NCBI GenBank assembly: GCA_020060215.1
Contig: JAGVAP010000031.1
Location: 1 to 64,000, forward strand
Reading direction: 5' to 3'
DNA: 64,000 nucleotides
Source of the DNA: Deltaproteobacteria bacterium
GTDB lineage: Bacteria; Desulfobacterota; DSM-4660; Desulfatiglandales; HGW-15
Below, piece by piece: positions 1 to 7,781 of the stretch (positions are counted from its first letter, which is position 1; each line of letters starts with the position of its first letter). The position numbers and the translations under genes were made by a program. Under the pieces are notes generated by a model. That model saw only the letters and a list, made by a program, of their open reading frames with translations, was not told the DNA's origin and ran no database searches.

Positions 1-191
1 ATATGGACTGACCAGAGCACCCTTGTGCACCACATGCGTAACACAGGGTCTTCGTGTCCTGCAAAAGACCAGAGAGCCGCTCAATGTAATCGTCACGGTC
101 GCTGTCATCGACAAAGATCCGCTTCCGTTCGATTCCTTGGATGATGATGTAGCAGTGCGCCGGGGGCGTCGATGCGAGATTGGCGAGGCAT
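1..191 (-). pseudogene. REP-associated tyrosine transposase (RAYT) N-terminal remnant
   Basis: Reading leftward from an ATG at 191, the first codons give MPRQSRIDAPGAL, the usual N-terminus of IS200-like REP-associated tyrosine transposases (Y1_Tnp superfamily). About 14 codons in, two bases are missing. The same protein then continues in another frame as IIIQGIERKRIFVDDSDRD and on through LSGLLQDTKTLCYA, after which the frame appears to shift again. The catalytic HUH and Tyr motifs would lie beyond the window edge. With at least one frameshift this copy cannot make a normal transposase. Such enzymes mobilise REP palindromes, which is relevant because REP-like palindromes occur repeatedly in this window. 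The family call is fairly secure; whether more of the gene survives is unknown. Confidence 0.7.
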
Positions 192-329
192 GGGGCTTCA
201 GACAGCAGGAGAGCACAACTTGTCAACGATGAAACAACGTCCCCCTGGCCCCCCCTGGCCCTACACTCGATGGAATCGCAGAAGTAATAGAATGATGGGC
301 GGTTATAGGATTGTCCCCTATTCCCGTAC

Positions 330-1205
330 TCATGATAGGACGAGGAAGTCTTTGGATTCCAGCATTCCTTTGACGGTCTTGGCAAAATCGGTTGCACACT
401 CGGGACGGGGGAAGTACTTGAAGAAGGCCGAGACCCGGCTCAGTTTGTCCAGTTCCTTCAAATACCGGCCCAGGCCGTCCAGGGGCTTTCCTTCAGCGGA
501 AGCGGAGACGAACAACGGCCGCTTCGGGTCGATCCAGCCGCGCTTCACGTGGTTGGTCAGGATGCCCTCGCAACGGCAGCGATTGGCTCCATCAAAGAGC
601 CCGCAGTTTGCGGACAGGAAGTCCAGGACCCTCTTTCGGGCGCGCGAAAGCCTCTGGCGATAGGTGGCGGGCGGGATATCCAGAATGTAGGCCGCTTCGG
701 AGCTGGAGCACTCCATGATGACACCAAGGATCAAGGCCAGACGATGCGGCCGGTCCAGTGCGAGCAAGAGCGCCTGGGTGCACGCAAGATGCATCTCCAG
801 GGTCAGGAGAGGCTCCGGCGCCTCCAGGGGGCCGGAGAACCAGCCCATGGCCTCGGCCCTATCTATCACCTCAGAGGCCTTCTCCATGGTCAGTTCCCGC
901 TTCTCCACCCGCCCTTTCATGGCCGTTTTGAGATGATTGGCCGCGATCTTCAGGACCCACCCCTCGAACTTGCCTTCAAAGCGGAAGCTCTTGAGGTGCG
1001 TGACGACCTTGGTCAGGATCTCCTGGGTGGCATCTTCTGCGTCCGATGGTAGGAAGAGCATCCGCAGCGCGAGGCCGAATACAGGCTTCTGTATGCGGCG
1101 GACGACCTCCTCGAGGGCCTCTGTCGAGCCTTGCAGGGCGTCTGAAACCAGCTGCTCGGTAGTGGGCTTCCCACGATCACTCGGATTCGATGATCTATCA
1201 GCCAA
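330..1205 (-). CDS. ECF-like RNA polymerase sigma factor with C-terminal extension
   Basis: A 291-residue sigma-70 family protein. Region 2 lies around residues 25-95 (PVFGLALRMLFLPSDAEDATQEI, with FEGWVLKIAANHL following). Region 4 lies around 145-195, with the helix-turn-helix SSSEAAYILDIPPATYRQRL and the usual SRARKRVLDFL ending. A roughly 95-residue C-terminal extension follows, starting with a CRCEGIL motif, as in several ECF groups with accessory regulatory domains. It would direct RNA polymerase to a specific regulon. The start is a TTG at 1205, preceded by GGAGG at six bases. No anti-sigma factor lies beside it, so signal sensing may reside in the Cys-containing extension; that is inference. 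Confidence 0.85.
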   Translation of the reverse strand: MADRSSNPSDRGKPTTEQLVSDALQGSTEALEEVVRRIQKPVFGLALRMLFLPSDAEDATQEILTKVVTHLKSFRFEGKFEGWVLKIAANHLKTAMKGRVEKRELTMEKASEVIDRAEAMGWFSGPLEAPEPLLTLEMHLACTQALLLALDRPHRLALILGVIMECSSSEAAYILDIPPATYRQRLSRARKRVLDFLSANCGLFDGANRCRCEGILTNHVKRGWIDPKRPLFVSASAEGKPLDGLGRYLKELDKLSRVSAFFKYFPRPECATDFAKTVKGMLESKDFLVLS

Positions 1206-1278
1206 CTTCTGCCTCCGCGCGAGCCGAGAAGGATAGATCTCTCACTTCGTTGGAGATGACCTCTTCTCCAAAAAGAGA

Positions 1279-2067
1279 TTAGAGGCGCAAGCGTTCCCTG
1301 GCGAACATCGCGGCCCCGAGCGCACCAACCGTGTCCGGCTTGACCGGAATGAAGACCTCCGTCTCAAGGGCGGACTCAAGGGCGCGGACCATGCCCCGAT
1401 TATAGGCCACTCCTCCCGACATGGCCAGCTTGCGTCCGGCAAGATCCGGCGCGACCCGCTTGACCAGTGAAGCAATGCGCGAGGCAATGGCGCGGTTGAG
1501 ACCGCTGACGATCTCGTTGACTTCGACGCCCTCGGCGATCAGGGAAACCACCTCGCTCTCCGCAAATACCGTGCACATGCTACTCAGCGTAAAGCCTCCC
1601 GAAGCACCGCGATCGAGCTCACTCAGGTCCCCGATCTCAACCTGTAAGGCCCGGGCCATGGCCTCCAGGAATCGGCCGGTGCCGGCGGCGCATCTGTCGT
1701 TCATGGCAAATTCCAACACCCCTCCGTGGCCATCCAGCCGAATGGCCTTGCTGTCCTGTCCTCCGATGTCGATCAGCACCTGCGTTCCCGGCAGGAGGGC
1801 CTCCACGCCACGCGCATGACACGTGATCTCGGTAATCGAGGACACCCGTTTTTCAACGCGCTCCCTTCCGTACCCGGTGGAGACGGTCGCCTCGATTTCG
1901 GCTTCTGAGATCCCCACGGCCTCCACCACCTCCCGCAGGGCCCGGGCCACGGCCTCACGGTTGCGCGCACCGGTGGGGACCACGGACGTGGCCCGCACAG
2001 CTCCGTCCTGGTCCAGGAGCACCGCATCGCAAGAGAGGCTGCCCAGATCGATGCCGAGATAGAACAC
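1279..2067 (-). CDS. 2-hydroxyacyl-CoA dehydratase activator (BadF/BadG/BcrA/BcrD ATPase family)
   Basis: Activator ATPase (262 residues) of the HgdC/FldI type, which couples ATP hydrolysis to one-electron transfer into a 2-hydroxyacyl-CoA dehydratase or related reductase. It carries the ASKHA ATPase signatures YLGIDLGS at the N-terminus, DIGGQDSKAI near residue 100 and MSGGVAYNRG near the C-terminus. Two cysteines, in DRCAAGTGRF and SSMCTVFAES, lie 39 residues apart, the spacing of the two ligands of the [4Fe-4S] cluster bridging the homodimer in HgdC. A GTG start at 2067 with GGGAG eight bases upstream is preferred over a TTG at 2082. It is the last gene of a three-gene operon with two dehydratase-like subunits. 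Confidence 0.85.
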   Translation of the reverse strand: MFYLGIDLGSLSCDAVLLDQDGAVRATSVVPTGARNREAVARALREVVEAVGISEAEIEATVSTGYGRERVEKRVSSITEITCHARGVEALLPGTQVLIDIGGQDSKAIRLDGHGGVLEFAMNDRCAAGTGRFLEAMARALQVEIGDLSELDRGASGGFTLSSMCTVFAESEVVSLIAEGVEVNEIVSGLNRAIASRIASLVKRVAPDLAGRKLAMSGGVAYNRGMVRALESALETEVFIPVKPDTVGALGAAMFARERLRL

Positions 2068-2165
2068 CCCAGGATCTCCCAAAGGTGCGTTCCCCCCTAC
2101 CCTACAAACCTCCCACCTGGGGGAGGAAAGATTCTTAAGAGAAGCCGCGGATGAGCCATTGCAGT

Positions 2166-3407
2166 CTAATGGATGCCCTCATTCACCGTGCGACGAGCGC
2201 GGCGGCTTTCCAGGAGTTCCGCAAACGCCTGGAGCCTGGTCCTGAGCTGACCTTCGGCGAAGTTGCGGGAATCCGCACAGTCCACCTCGAGATTGATCAC
2301 CGGAATGTCCAGCTCCTTCAAGGCCGCCTCCACCAGCCCCCTGGAGCCTGTCCCCTGGCGACAGCCCCAGTGACAGGGATTGATCACCCCGTCCACCCTG
2401 TAGGCCCGGGCGAGCTTCGCAATGTGCTTCAGCCGCTTCCCTGCAGGCCCGTTGAAAGGAAAACCGATGGTCCGCCGGGCAAGCCCTGCATACGGATCTT
2501 CCGGATCGATGGGGTCCCAATAGATGTCGTTGAGCTCATCGACGACAATGGCCGCCTGGTACTCCTCCCGGAGCATCCGGATCAGAGGGTGCCTGAACTG
2601 GATCGACTCCTGAAGCCACATCAGCCGGAGACGCTCGCCGGGGAGACCGCTTTCCCCCCGTTCGGCGCGGGCGGCGAACTCCTCCCGAAAACCCACTGCA
2701 ATGTCCACCCCGGTTTGCGTGCCCAGGAACAAGGGGAGAAGCAATCCGAAGTTCTTGAGCTCCGTGCCGCTGGTCAGGGACGGTACGCGCATGGCAAGAC
2801 GGTACACCTCCACCGCTTCCGTCCTGGCCTCGTTGGCCTTCTCCATGGCGTGCCTCAACCGACCCTCGTCCAACACCCGGCCGGTATGCTCGGTCACAAA
2901 GCAGACCATGTCCTTGAACTGTTTCGCGAGATATTGAACGTTTCCCTCAGAGGGGCCACCAGGCACATGCACCACGAAAAGGGGAGATTCGAAGGCCCGG
3001 GCCAGGTGCTCCACCGTGGCCAGACCGGCCGTGCAAGGGCTGCTCGAGGCAATCGCCAGGTCGGCCCTCGGCATCATTCCCTTTTCAGCGGCCCCGATGA
3101 CCGCACGATGCCATCCGCACCCGTCTGCGAGGAATCCGGCATCTTCAGAGGCTTCCAGGAAGGGGGTGGCCGTCCCGGCGGAGGCAAGCATCCCGCCGAT
3201 GAACTCCACGAAGCACGAAGTGACTCCCATGGCGTTCAAGAGATCGAATGGGACGCAGACGCCGCACCACGCCCGGGGACCCTCGCCGGAGTAGAGCCTC
3301 TGTCCCAATCTGAGGGTCTCCAGCAGGAACTTCCGCTTGGCTGAAGGATTCTCTTGGAGATCGGCCTCGAACGCAGACACCATTTGGTCGAAATACCGGT
3401 TGATCAT
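2166..3407 (-). CDS. 2-hydroxyacyl-CoA dehydratase / benzoyl-CoA reductase-like subunit (larger, 413 aa)
   Basis: Member of the HgdB/FldC/BcrB-BcrC family (2-hydroxyglutaryl-CoA dehydratase D-component). Candidate iron-sulfur ligands are the cysteines in AWCGVCVPFD (about residue 50), SSSPCTAGL (about 125) and VINPCHWGCRQGTG (about 355). The start is the ATG at 3407, two bases after the stop of the preceding gene and behind GAGGAGGTGACC, so the two are translationally coupled. With the activator downstream, this is expected to be an ATP-dependent radical enzyme removing water from a 2-hydroxyacyl-CoA or reducing a related CoA ester or thioester-free substrate. No CoA-transferase or ligase is nearby, so the substrate cannot be named. 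Confidence 0.8.
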   Translation of the reverse strand: MINRYFDQMVSAFEADLQENPSAKRKFLLETLRLGQRLYSGEGPRAWCGVCVPFDLLNAMGVTSCFVEFIGGMLASAGTATPFLEASEDAGFLADGCGWHRAVIGAAEKGMMPRADLAIASSSPCTAGLATVEHLARAFESPLFVVHVPGGPSEGNVQYLAKQFKDMVCFVTEHTGRVLDEGRLRHAMEKANEARTEAVEVYRLAMRVPSLTSGTELKNFGLLLPLFLGTQTGVDIAVGFREEFAARAERGESGLPGERLRLMWLQESIQFRHPLIRMLREEYQAAIVVDELNDIYWDPIDPEDPYAGLARRTIGFPFNGPAGKRLKHIAKLARAYRVDGVINPCHWGCRQGTGSRGLVEAALKELDIPVINLEVDCADSRNFAEGQLRTRLQAFAELLESRRARRTVNEGIH

Positions 3408-3409
3408 GG

Positions 3410-4471
3410 TCACCTCCTCAACATCTCGCTGAAGGCCTCGATCCGTGTCCGGTGCTGCCCCAAGGCCCGCATGGTGCAATCTCCCTCGATCTGCAGCAGG
3501 GGCAGGCCAGAGGCCCGGAGCATCTTTCTCAGCCCCGGGATCCGGGCCATGTAAGGGTCGCAGAATTTGGCGGCGCAGGCGATCACACCCCGTGCATTGA
3601 AGGCAGCGGCACGCTCCAGCACTTCCTCGGCCATGGCACCGGGTTTTCCTTCGTGGAGCGTGCGCGCGCAGCGGGGTTTCGAAAGAAGTGCGCGGGCCAG
3701 TCGGGTCATGACATCGGACGATCCCCCTGTCTCCATGGGAACGAACTGCCGTGAGCCGCTGCAAAAGTCCGCCTCCACCACCCTGAGACCGCAGGACTCA
3801 AAGAGTCCAAAGGCCTCGGGGTCCGGAAATACATTGCCGAAGGCGAAGACCGGGGCTCCACCGTCCCCCGCGGAGGTCGGCTCAGGTTGCGCTGCCGCTC
3901 GCTTCAGCATTTCACAGGTTTCTTTTAAGGGGTGAGTGACCGCAAAGTTATACAGGGACTGGAGACGTGCCGCTCCGGAGTCTATCCCGGTATGACGAGC
4001 CCGCTCAGCGAGGGTCTTGAAAAGAACCGCCGCCACATTGTATCTTTCGACGCTTTCCCTTATGGCATCGGGAGAGAGCGGCCGGCCGCTCCATTCAGAA
4101 AGCACTTTGCCCAGCCGGGACAACTCGCGGGCGAAATATAGGACAGAGCCTTCCCCCGAGCATACGGGTAGATCGATAAGAACCGTGCCGTCGTCCGGTC
4201 TTACCCTCTGCCACGCATCGTACAGACGCCTCATGGCATCACAGCTATTCAGAAAAACCATGCCTGCCAACTGCGGCAAATCTTCGTCCAGGGCACGATC
4301 CAGAATCCGTTTGACGTGGGGGCAGAGGTTCTCGTGAAGGATCGGTCCTGCAGATTCGGGCGAACTCCCCACTGGAAGAACTCGGTAGGGCGCAAAACCG
4401 GCCGCATCAATCAGTGCGAGCGGCGTGTAGGTGCAGGTGAAGCCAACAGAAAGGATGACATCATCCATCAT
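3410..4471 (-). CDS. 2-hydroxyacyl-CoA dehydratase / benzoyl-CoA reductase-like subunit (smaller, 353 aa)
   Basis: The first gene of the operon encodes a second HgdA/HgdB-superfamily subunit. Cysteines in GFTCTYTPLAL (about residue 12), LCPHVKRILD (about 50) and LNSCDAMRRLYD (about 72) match the spacing of cluster ligands in this superfamily. IACAAKFCDP and IEGDCTMRALG lie toward the C-terminus. Start: ATG at 4471 behind AAGGAG with a six-base spacer; an ATG immediately after it is equally possible. The two-subunit plus activator arrangement resembles the dehydratases of amino acid fermenters, class I benzoyl-CoA reductases, and the YjiM/YjiL-type double-cubane proteins. Which of these applies cannot be decided from sequence alone. 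Confidence 0.78.
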   Translation of the reverse strand: MMDDVILSVGFTCTYTPLALIDAAGFAPYRVLPVGSSPESAGPILHENLCPHVKRILDRALDEDLPQLAGMVFLNSCDAMRRLYDAWQRVRPDDGTVLIDLPVCSGEGSVLYFARELSRLGKVLSEWSGRPLSPDAIRESVERYNVAAVLFKTLAERARHTGIDSGAARLQSLYNFAVTHPLKETCEMLKRAAAQPEPTSAGDGGAPVFAFGNVFPDPEAFGLFESCGLRVVEADFCSGSRQFVPMETGGSSDVMTRLARALLSKPRCARTLHEGKPGAMAEEVLERAAAFNARGVIACAAKFCDPYMARIPGLRKMLRASGLPLLQIEGDCTMRALGQHRTRIEAFSEMLRR

Positions 4472-4865
4472 GGTTCGCTCCTTGCGCGATGTTCGCTCTT
4501 TCCCCCCCCCCCGCTCGAGCATTCCGCGGAGGTTTCCGAAGTTTCGATATGCCTCTCTACTTAACTGACTGCTTCCGAAAGGGGGGTGTGACAGAGACGG
4601 TCATTTTTATTGCTTCGTTTTTCCATGTGGGTTGCCGTCTGCAGATATCACTCAGCGCTCTCCATGCCCTGCCAGGATGAGTCAGGGTTCTTCCAGGAAG
4701 AAGCGTATGGCCCTGTTAGCGGGACGTTCTTGTTGACATGTCTTGGCAGAATGGCCGCCGCTGCGGGTTCGGAAAGAGAGGCCAGGCAGAGAGCTGCATA
4801 AGGACATGACAGCAGTGAGAAGTCAATACTATACCAAGAATGTCCCTATTCCTGCGTTTTCTCTT

Positions 4866-4937
4866 CTGTAGGAGCAAGCTCCTGCTTGCGATCTTCTGGG
4901 GGTTGAATGAATCGCAAGCGGGAGCTTGCTCCTACAG
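4866..4937. repeat. REP-like inverted pair, family A, copy 1
   Basis: CTGTAGGAGCAAGCTCC, running on into TGCTTGCGAT, is followed after about 18 bases by its near-exact reverse complement. Each half is itself a short palindrome (GGAGCAAGCTCC), as in bacterial REP/BIME elements. Further copies are at 6376, 25325, 26308, 32829 and 39385. Confidence 0.8.
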
Positions 4938-5185
4938 GCGAGTTTAGTACAACAACATAGGACTCTGGATGGATGGTTCGATCCCTTGCTGGACCCCGGT
5001 TTCCAACGCGATGACGTAATCGGGAGGGCGGGAGAGAGCGTGAGAAGAAGATGAATACGGAAATAGCGAGAATCGCCCAATGCGGATGGGCTATCAAAGC
5101 TCTGTAAATGGGTGTAGCGACCCGCTGCGCACGCGTTTGCGCGACTTGGGCGAAATACATTGACTCGGGAAGGCGAACGCAAGAA

Positions 5186-5232
5186 GATGGGTTTCCCCCG
5201 GCTTAAGGCCTGCCGGGGTCCACCCATCCTAC
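5186..5232. repeat. Hairpin repeat, family B (GATGGGT...ACCCATCCTAC)
   Basis: GATGGGTTTCCCCCGGC and its partner CCGGGGTCCACCCATC form an imperfect hairpin. Related sequences occur at 6322-6351, 17751-17780, 17949-17985, 22570-22600 and 52256-52290, always between genes. Confidence 0.6.
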
Positions 5233-5272
5233 AAGAGTATCCGATCGGACCTCCAGGGTGTCCTCATTTTGG

Positions 5273-6307
5273 TCATTTGAAAATCTTCTGCAGCTCCCTC
5301 TTGTAAGGGGGCCTGATCACCCCGGCTTCCGTGATGATGGCGGTGATGTACTTGCTCGGGGTCACGTCGAAGACCGGGTTCAGGGCTTTCACGCCGGGCG
5401 GGCCGAATTCATTGCTTCGGATGCGGCAGATCTCGGCCCCGCTTCGCTCCTCGATCGGGATCTCGTCGCCCGACCGGATGGTCATATCGACCGTCGAAAG
5501 GGGGGCGGCCACATAGAACGGGATGCCGTTCTCCTTGGCCAGCACCGCCACCTGGTAGGTCCCGATCTTGTTCGCGGTATCCCCATTGGCCGCAATGCGG
5601 TCCGCGCCGGTCACCACCAGGTCGATCTTTCCCCGGCGCATGAGGCTGCCGGCGGCGTTGTCCGCGATCACGGTCACGGGGATGTTGTCTTCCATCAATT
5701 CAAAGCAGGTGAGCCTCAGTCCCTGCAGCCAGGGCCTGGTTTCATCGGCAATGACACTGACCTTCTTTCCGGCCTCTACAGCAGCCCTGATCACGCCAAG
5801 GGCCGTCCCGTACCCCCCGGTCGCGAGAGAGCCCGCGTTGCAGTGGGTCAGGATCGAGGCCTTTTTGGGAACGAGCTTCTGGCCGTTACGGCCCATTCTG
5901 CGGTTGATCTCGATATCCTCATCCAGGATCGTCTGGGACTCCTGCCTGAGCGCCTGCCGGATCTCAGTCACAGGGCTTGAGGCCATGTTCTCGACCAGTG
6001 ACGACATCCTTTCCACTGCCCACCTGAGGTTCACGGCGGTTGGACGGGCCTTGATCATTTCCGCTGCCAGTCCCCTGAACCGGACAAGGAAGGCTTCAAA
6101 GGACCGGGCCCGGATGGACAAACCGCCCAGGGCAAGCCCCATGGCAGCGGCGACGCCGATGGCCGGCGCGCCCCGGATCACCATGCTCTCTATGGCCCTG
6201 ATGACGTCCTTGTACCCCCTGCAGACAATCCACTCCACCTTGCAGGGCAGCTTTCGCTGGTCGATCATCCGAACACGGTTGTCTTTCCATTCAATGGTTG
6301 GGAGCAA
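5273..6307 (-). CDS. mtnA: S-methyl-5-thioribose-1-phosphate isomerase
   Basis: Converts 5-methylthioribose 1-phosphate to 5-methylthioribulose 1-phosphate in methionine salvage (cytoplasmic, eIF2B-alpha/beta/delta fold). At 344 residues it has the normal family length. It shows the N-terminal RGAPAIGVAAAMGLALG loop, the catalytic Cys in LTHCNAGSLATGGYGT and the catalytic Asp in VTGADRIAANGDTANKIGT. The start is TTG at 6307 behind GAGAGG. It is monocistronic as far as can be seen; no other salvage gene (mtnP, mtnB, mtnK) is in the window, and the enzyme may also serve other thiopentose pathways. Repeats occupy both flanks. Confidence 0.95.
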   Translation of the reverse strand: MLPTIEWKDNRVRMIDQRKLPCKVEWIVCRGYKDVIRAIESMVIRGAPAIGVAAAMGLALGGLSIRARSFEAFLVRFRGLAAEMIKARPTAVNLRWAVERMSSLVENMASSPVTEIRQALRQESQTILDEDIEINRRMGRNGQKLVPKKASILTHCNAGSLATGGYGTALGVIRAAVEAGKKVSVIADETRPWLQGLRLTCFELMEDNIPVTVIADNAAGSLMRRGKIDLVVTGADRIAANGDTANKIGTYQVAVLAKENGIPFYVAAPLSTVDMTIRSGDEIPIEERSGAEICRIRSNEFGPPGVKALNPVFDVTPSKYITAIITEAGVIRPPYKRELQKIFK

Positions 6308-6321
6308 AATCTACCTCTCAT

Positions 6322-6351
6322 GATGGGCTTCGCTTCGCTTCACCCATCCTA
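6322..6351. repeat. Hairpin repeat, family B
   Basis: GATGGGCTTCGCTTCGCTTC followed by ACCCATCCTA, just upstream of mtnA; same family as 5186-5232. Confidence 0.55.
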
Positions 6352-6375
6352 AGTCTTCAATAATGGGCCGGTTTT

Positions 6376-6476
6376 CTGTAGGAGCAAGCTTCTGCTTGCG
6401 ATCCTGCGACGGAATCGCAGCAGGAGCTTGCTCCTACAAACACCTCGGGAAGATCGCAAGCAGGAGCTTGCTACAG
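6376..6476. repeat. REP-like array, family A, copy 2 (three units)
   Basis: One forward unit (CTGTAGGAGCAAGCTTC and on to TTGCGAT, 6376-6402) is followed by two reverse units (6413-6438 and 6451-6476). This is a small BIME-like array between mtnA and ilvE. Confidence 0.75.
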
Positions 6477-6523
6477 AAAGAATAGGAGGCTTTGTCTGCC
6501 ATTCCTGACCGCTGACCTCTGGC

Positions 6524-7597
6524 CTACCCTATCTTTTCCCTCCACCCATACGGGTCGTCCTTTTCGCCGTACTGGATCGCCACGATCTCGTTGTAGAGCC
6601 GCTGGCTGAGGTCCCCCATCTTGCCGCCCGCCACGACATAGTCCTTTTCCTTGTACGTGATCTGCCCCACGGGGCTGATGACGGCGGCGGTGCCTGTCCC
6701 AAACGCTTCCTTGAGCTGCCCGCTCGCGGCGGCCCTGATGAGGTCGTCGATTTCCAGAGATCTTTCCGTCACCTTCAAACCCCAGTCCTTCACGAGCCGT
6801 ATGACCGAGTCCCTGGTAACACCCGGCAGGATGCTTCCGGTCAGGGGGGCGGTGATCACCTCGCCGTTGATGACGAAGAACATGTTCATGGTGCCCACTT
6901 CCTCGACATACCGTCGGTTTGCGGCATCCAGCCAGAGGACCTGGGTGAATCCCTTTTTCTTGGCCTCTTCGGCGGCCAGGAGACTCGCGGCATAGTTGCC
7001 GGCCGCCTTGGCGTTCCCGATCCCTCCCACCGCAGCGCGGATGTACTTGTCCTCGACATAGATCTTGACCGGGTTCAACCCCTCTTTGTAATAGGCGCCG
7101 ACCGGCCCGATGATGATGAAGAAGACGTAGGCATTCGCCGGGCGCACCCCGAGGTGAGGCTCTGTGGCGAGCATGGCCGGCCGGATGTAGAGGGAGGTCC
7201 CTTGGGTCCGGGGGACCCAGTCGCGGTCGAGGAGGATCAGCTTCCTCATGCCCTCCATCGTCAGGTCGATATCGACCTCGGGCATGCAGAGTCTCGCGGC
7301 CGAACGGTTGAGCCTGATGAAGTTCTCCCTTGCCCTGAACAGGTAGATGCTGTCGTCTTTTCCACGATACGCCTTCAGCCCCTCGAAGATCTCCTGGCCG
7401 TAATGGATGGCCATGGCGGCAGGGTCGATGGCAAGAGCATGGTAGGGCTCTACCCTGGGAGCGAACCACCCCTTTCCCTTCTCGTAGTTCATCAGAAACA
7501 TATGGTCGGTCTGGATGTCTCCGAAGCCCAGGTTGGATTCGTCCGCGGGTTTCTTTCTGAGCTGGTCGGGCCTGGCGGCGGTCACCTTGATTTCCAT
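6524..7597 (-). CDS. ilvE: Branched-chain amino acid aminotransferase
   Basis: A PLP-dependent class IV (fold type IV) transaminase of 357 residues that interconverts Leu/Ile/Val and their 2-oxoacids. Recognisable segments are IHYGQEIFEGLKAYRGKD, FRARENFIRLNRSAARLCMP, SLYIRPAMLATEPHLGVRP, YIRAAVGGIGNAKAAGNYA (with the PLP lysine region), EVGTMNMFFVINGEVITAPL and GTGTAAVISPVG. This is the longer IlvE form typical of Gram-positives and many Desulfobacterota. Start: ATG at 7597 behind GGGAG. A plausible promoter lies at 7642-7670. It appears to be monocistronic. Confidence 0.95.
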   Translation of the reverse strand: MEIKVTAARPDQLRKKPADESNLGFGDIQTDHMFLMNYEKGKGWFAPRVEPYHALAIDPAAMAIHYGQEIFEGLKAYRGKDDSIYLFRARENFIRLNRSAARLCMPEVDIDLTMEGMRKLILLDRDWVPRTQGTSLYIRPAMLATEPHLGVRPANAYVFFIIIGPVGAYYKEGLNPVKIYVEDKYIRAAVGGIGNAKAAGNYAASLLAAEEAKKKGFTQVLWLDAANRRYVEEVGTMNMFFVINGEVITAPLTGSILPGVTRDSVIRLVKDWGLKVTERSLEIDDLIRAAASGQLKEAFGTGTAAVISPVGQITYKEKDYVVAGGKMGDLSQRLYNEIVAIQYGEKDDPYGWREKIG

Positions 7598-7641
7598 GGT
7601 TCGTCTCCCTCGAAAAAGACTTTCTAAAAGACAGAAGGCAC

Positions 7642-7670
7642 CTATTATCACAGGCGCCCCCTAAAAACAA
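7642..7670 (-). promoter_or_regulatory. Candidate sigma-70 promoter for ilvE
   Basis: TTGTTT, 17 bases, then TAATAG on the minus strand, about 45 bases upstream of the ilvE start. The -10 is good and the -35 is moderate. Confidence 0.4.
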
Positions 7671-7781
7671 TACGGAATACATATATATGCTACTGCCCGG
7701 CCGAAATAAGATAACGACCGGCTTCTGCAAGGCCATATCTAAACGACCTGTCCCCGATCCCGTTCATCCTGTTATCCTGTC

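Larger units (their letters stand above)
4472..5272. other. 800-bp intergenic region rich in dispersed repeats
   Basis: No convincing gene is present. It contains a REP-like inverted pair (4866-4937) and a hairpin of the 'GATGGG...CCCATC' repeat type (5186-5232). Between them lies a stretch (about 4990-5160) that can be read leftward as a short peptide but has no recognisable family and is probably repeat-derived. The promoter of the dehydratase operon must lie here, but no clear -35/-10 pair was found. Confidence 0.5.

Noticed and set aside
2151..3344. Plus-strand 397-codon open frame opposite the dehydratase subunit
   Set aside because: Antisense shadow; the minus-strand protein has clear family motifs and a strong ribosome site.
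3408..3764. N-terminal extension of the larger dehydratase subunit to 3764
   Set aside because: It would overlap most of the 3' part of the preceding gene; an ATG at 3407 with GAGGAGG and tight coupling is far more likely.
4846..5160. Possible 104-codon minus-strand gene
   Set aside because: It consists largely of repeat sequence, runs through a REP unit and has no recognisable domain.
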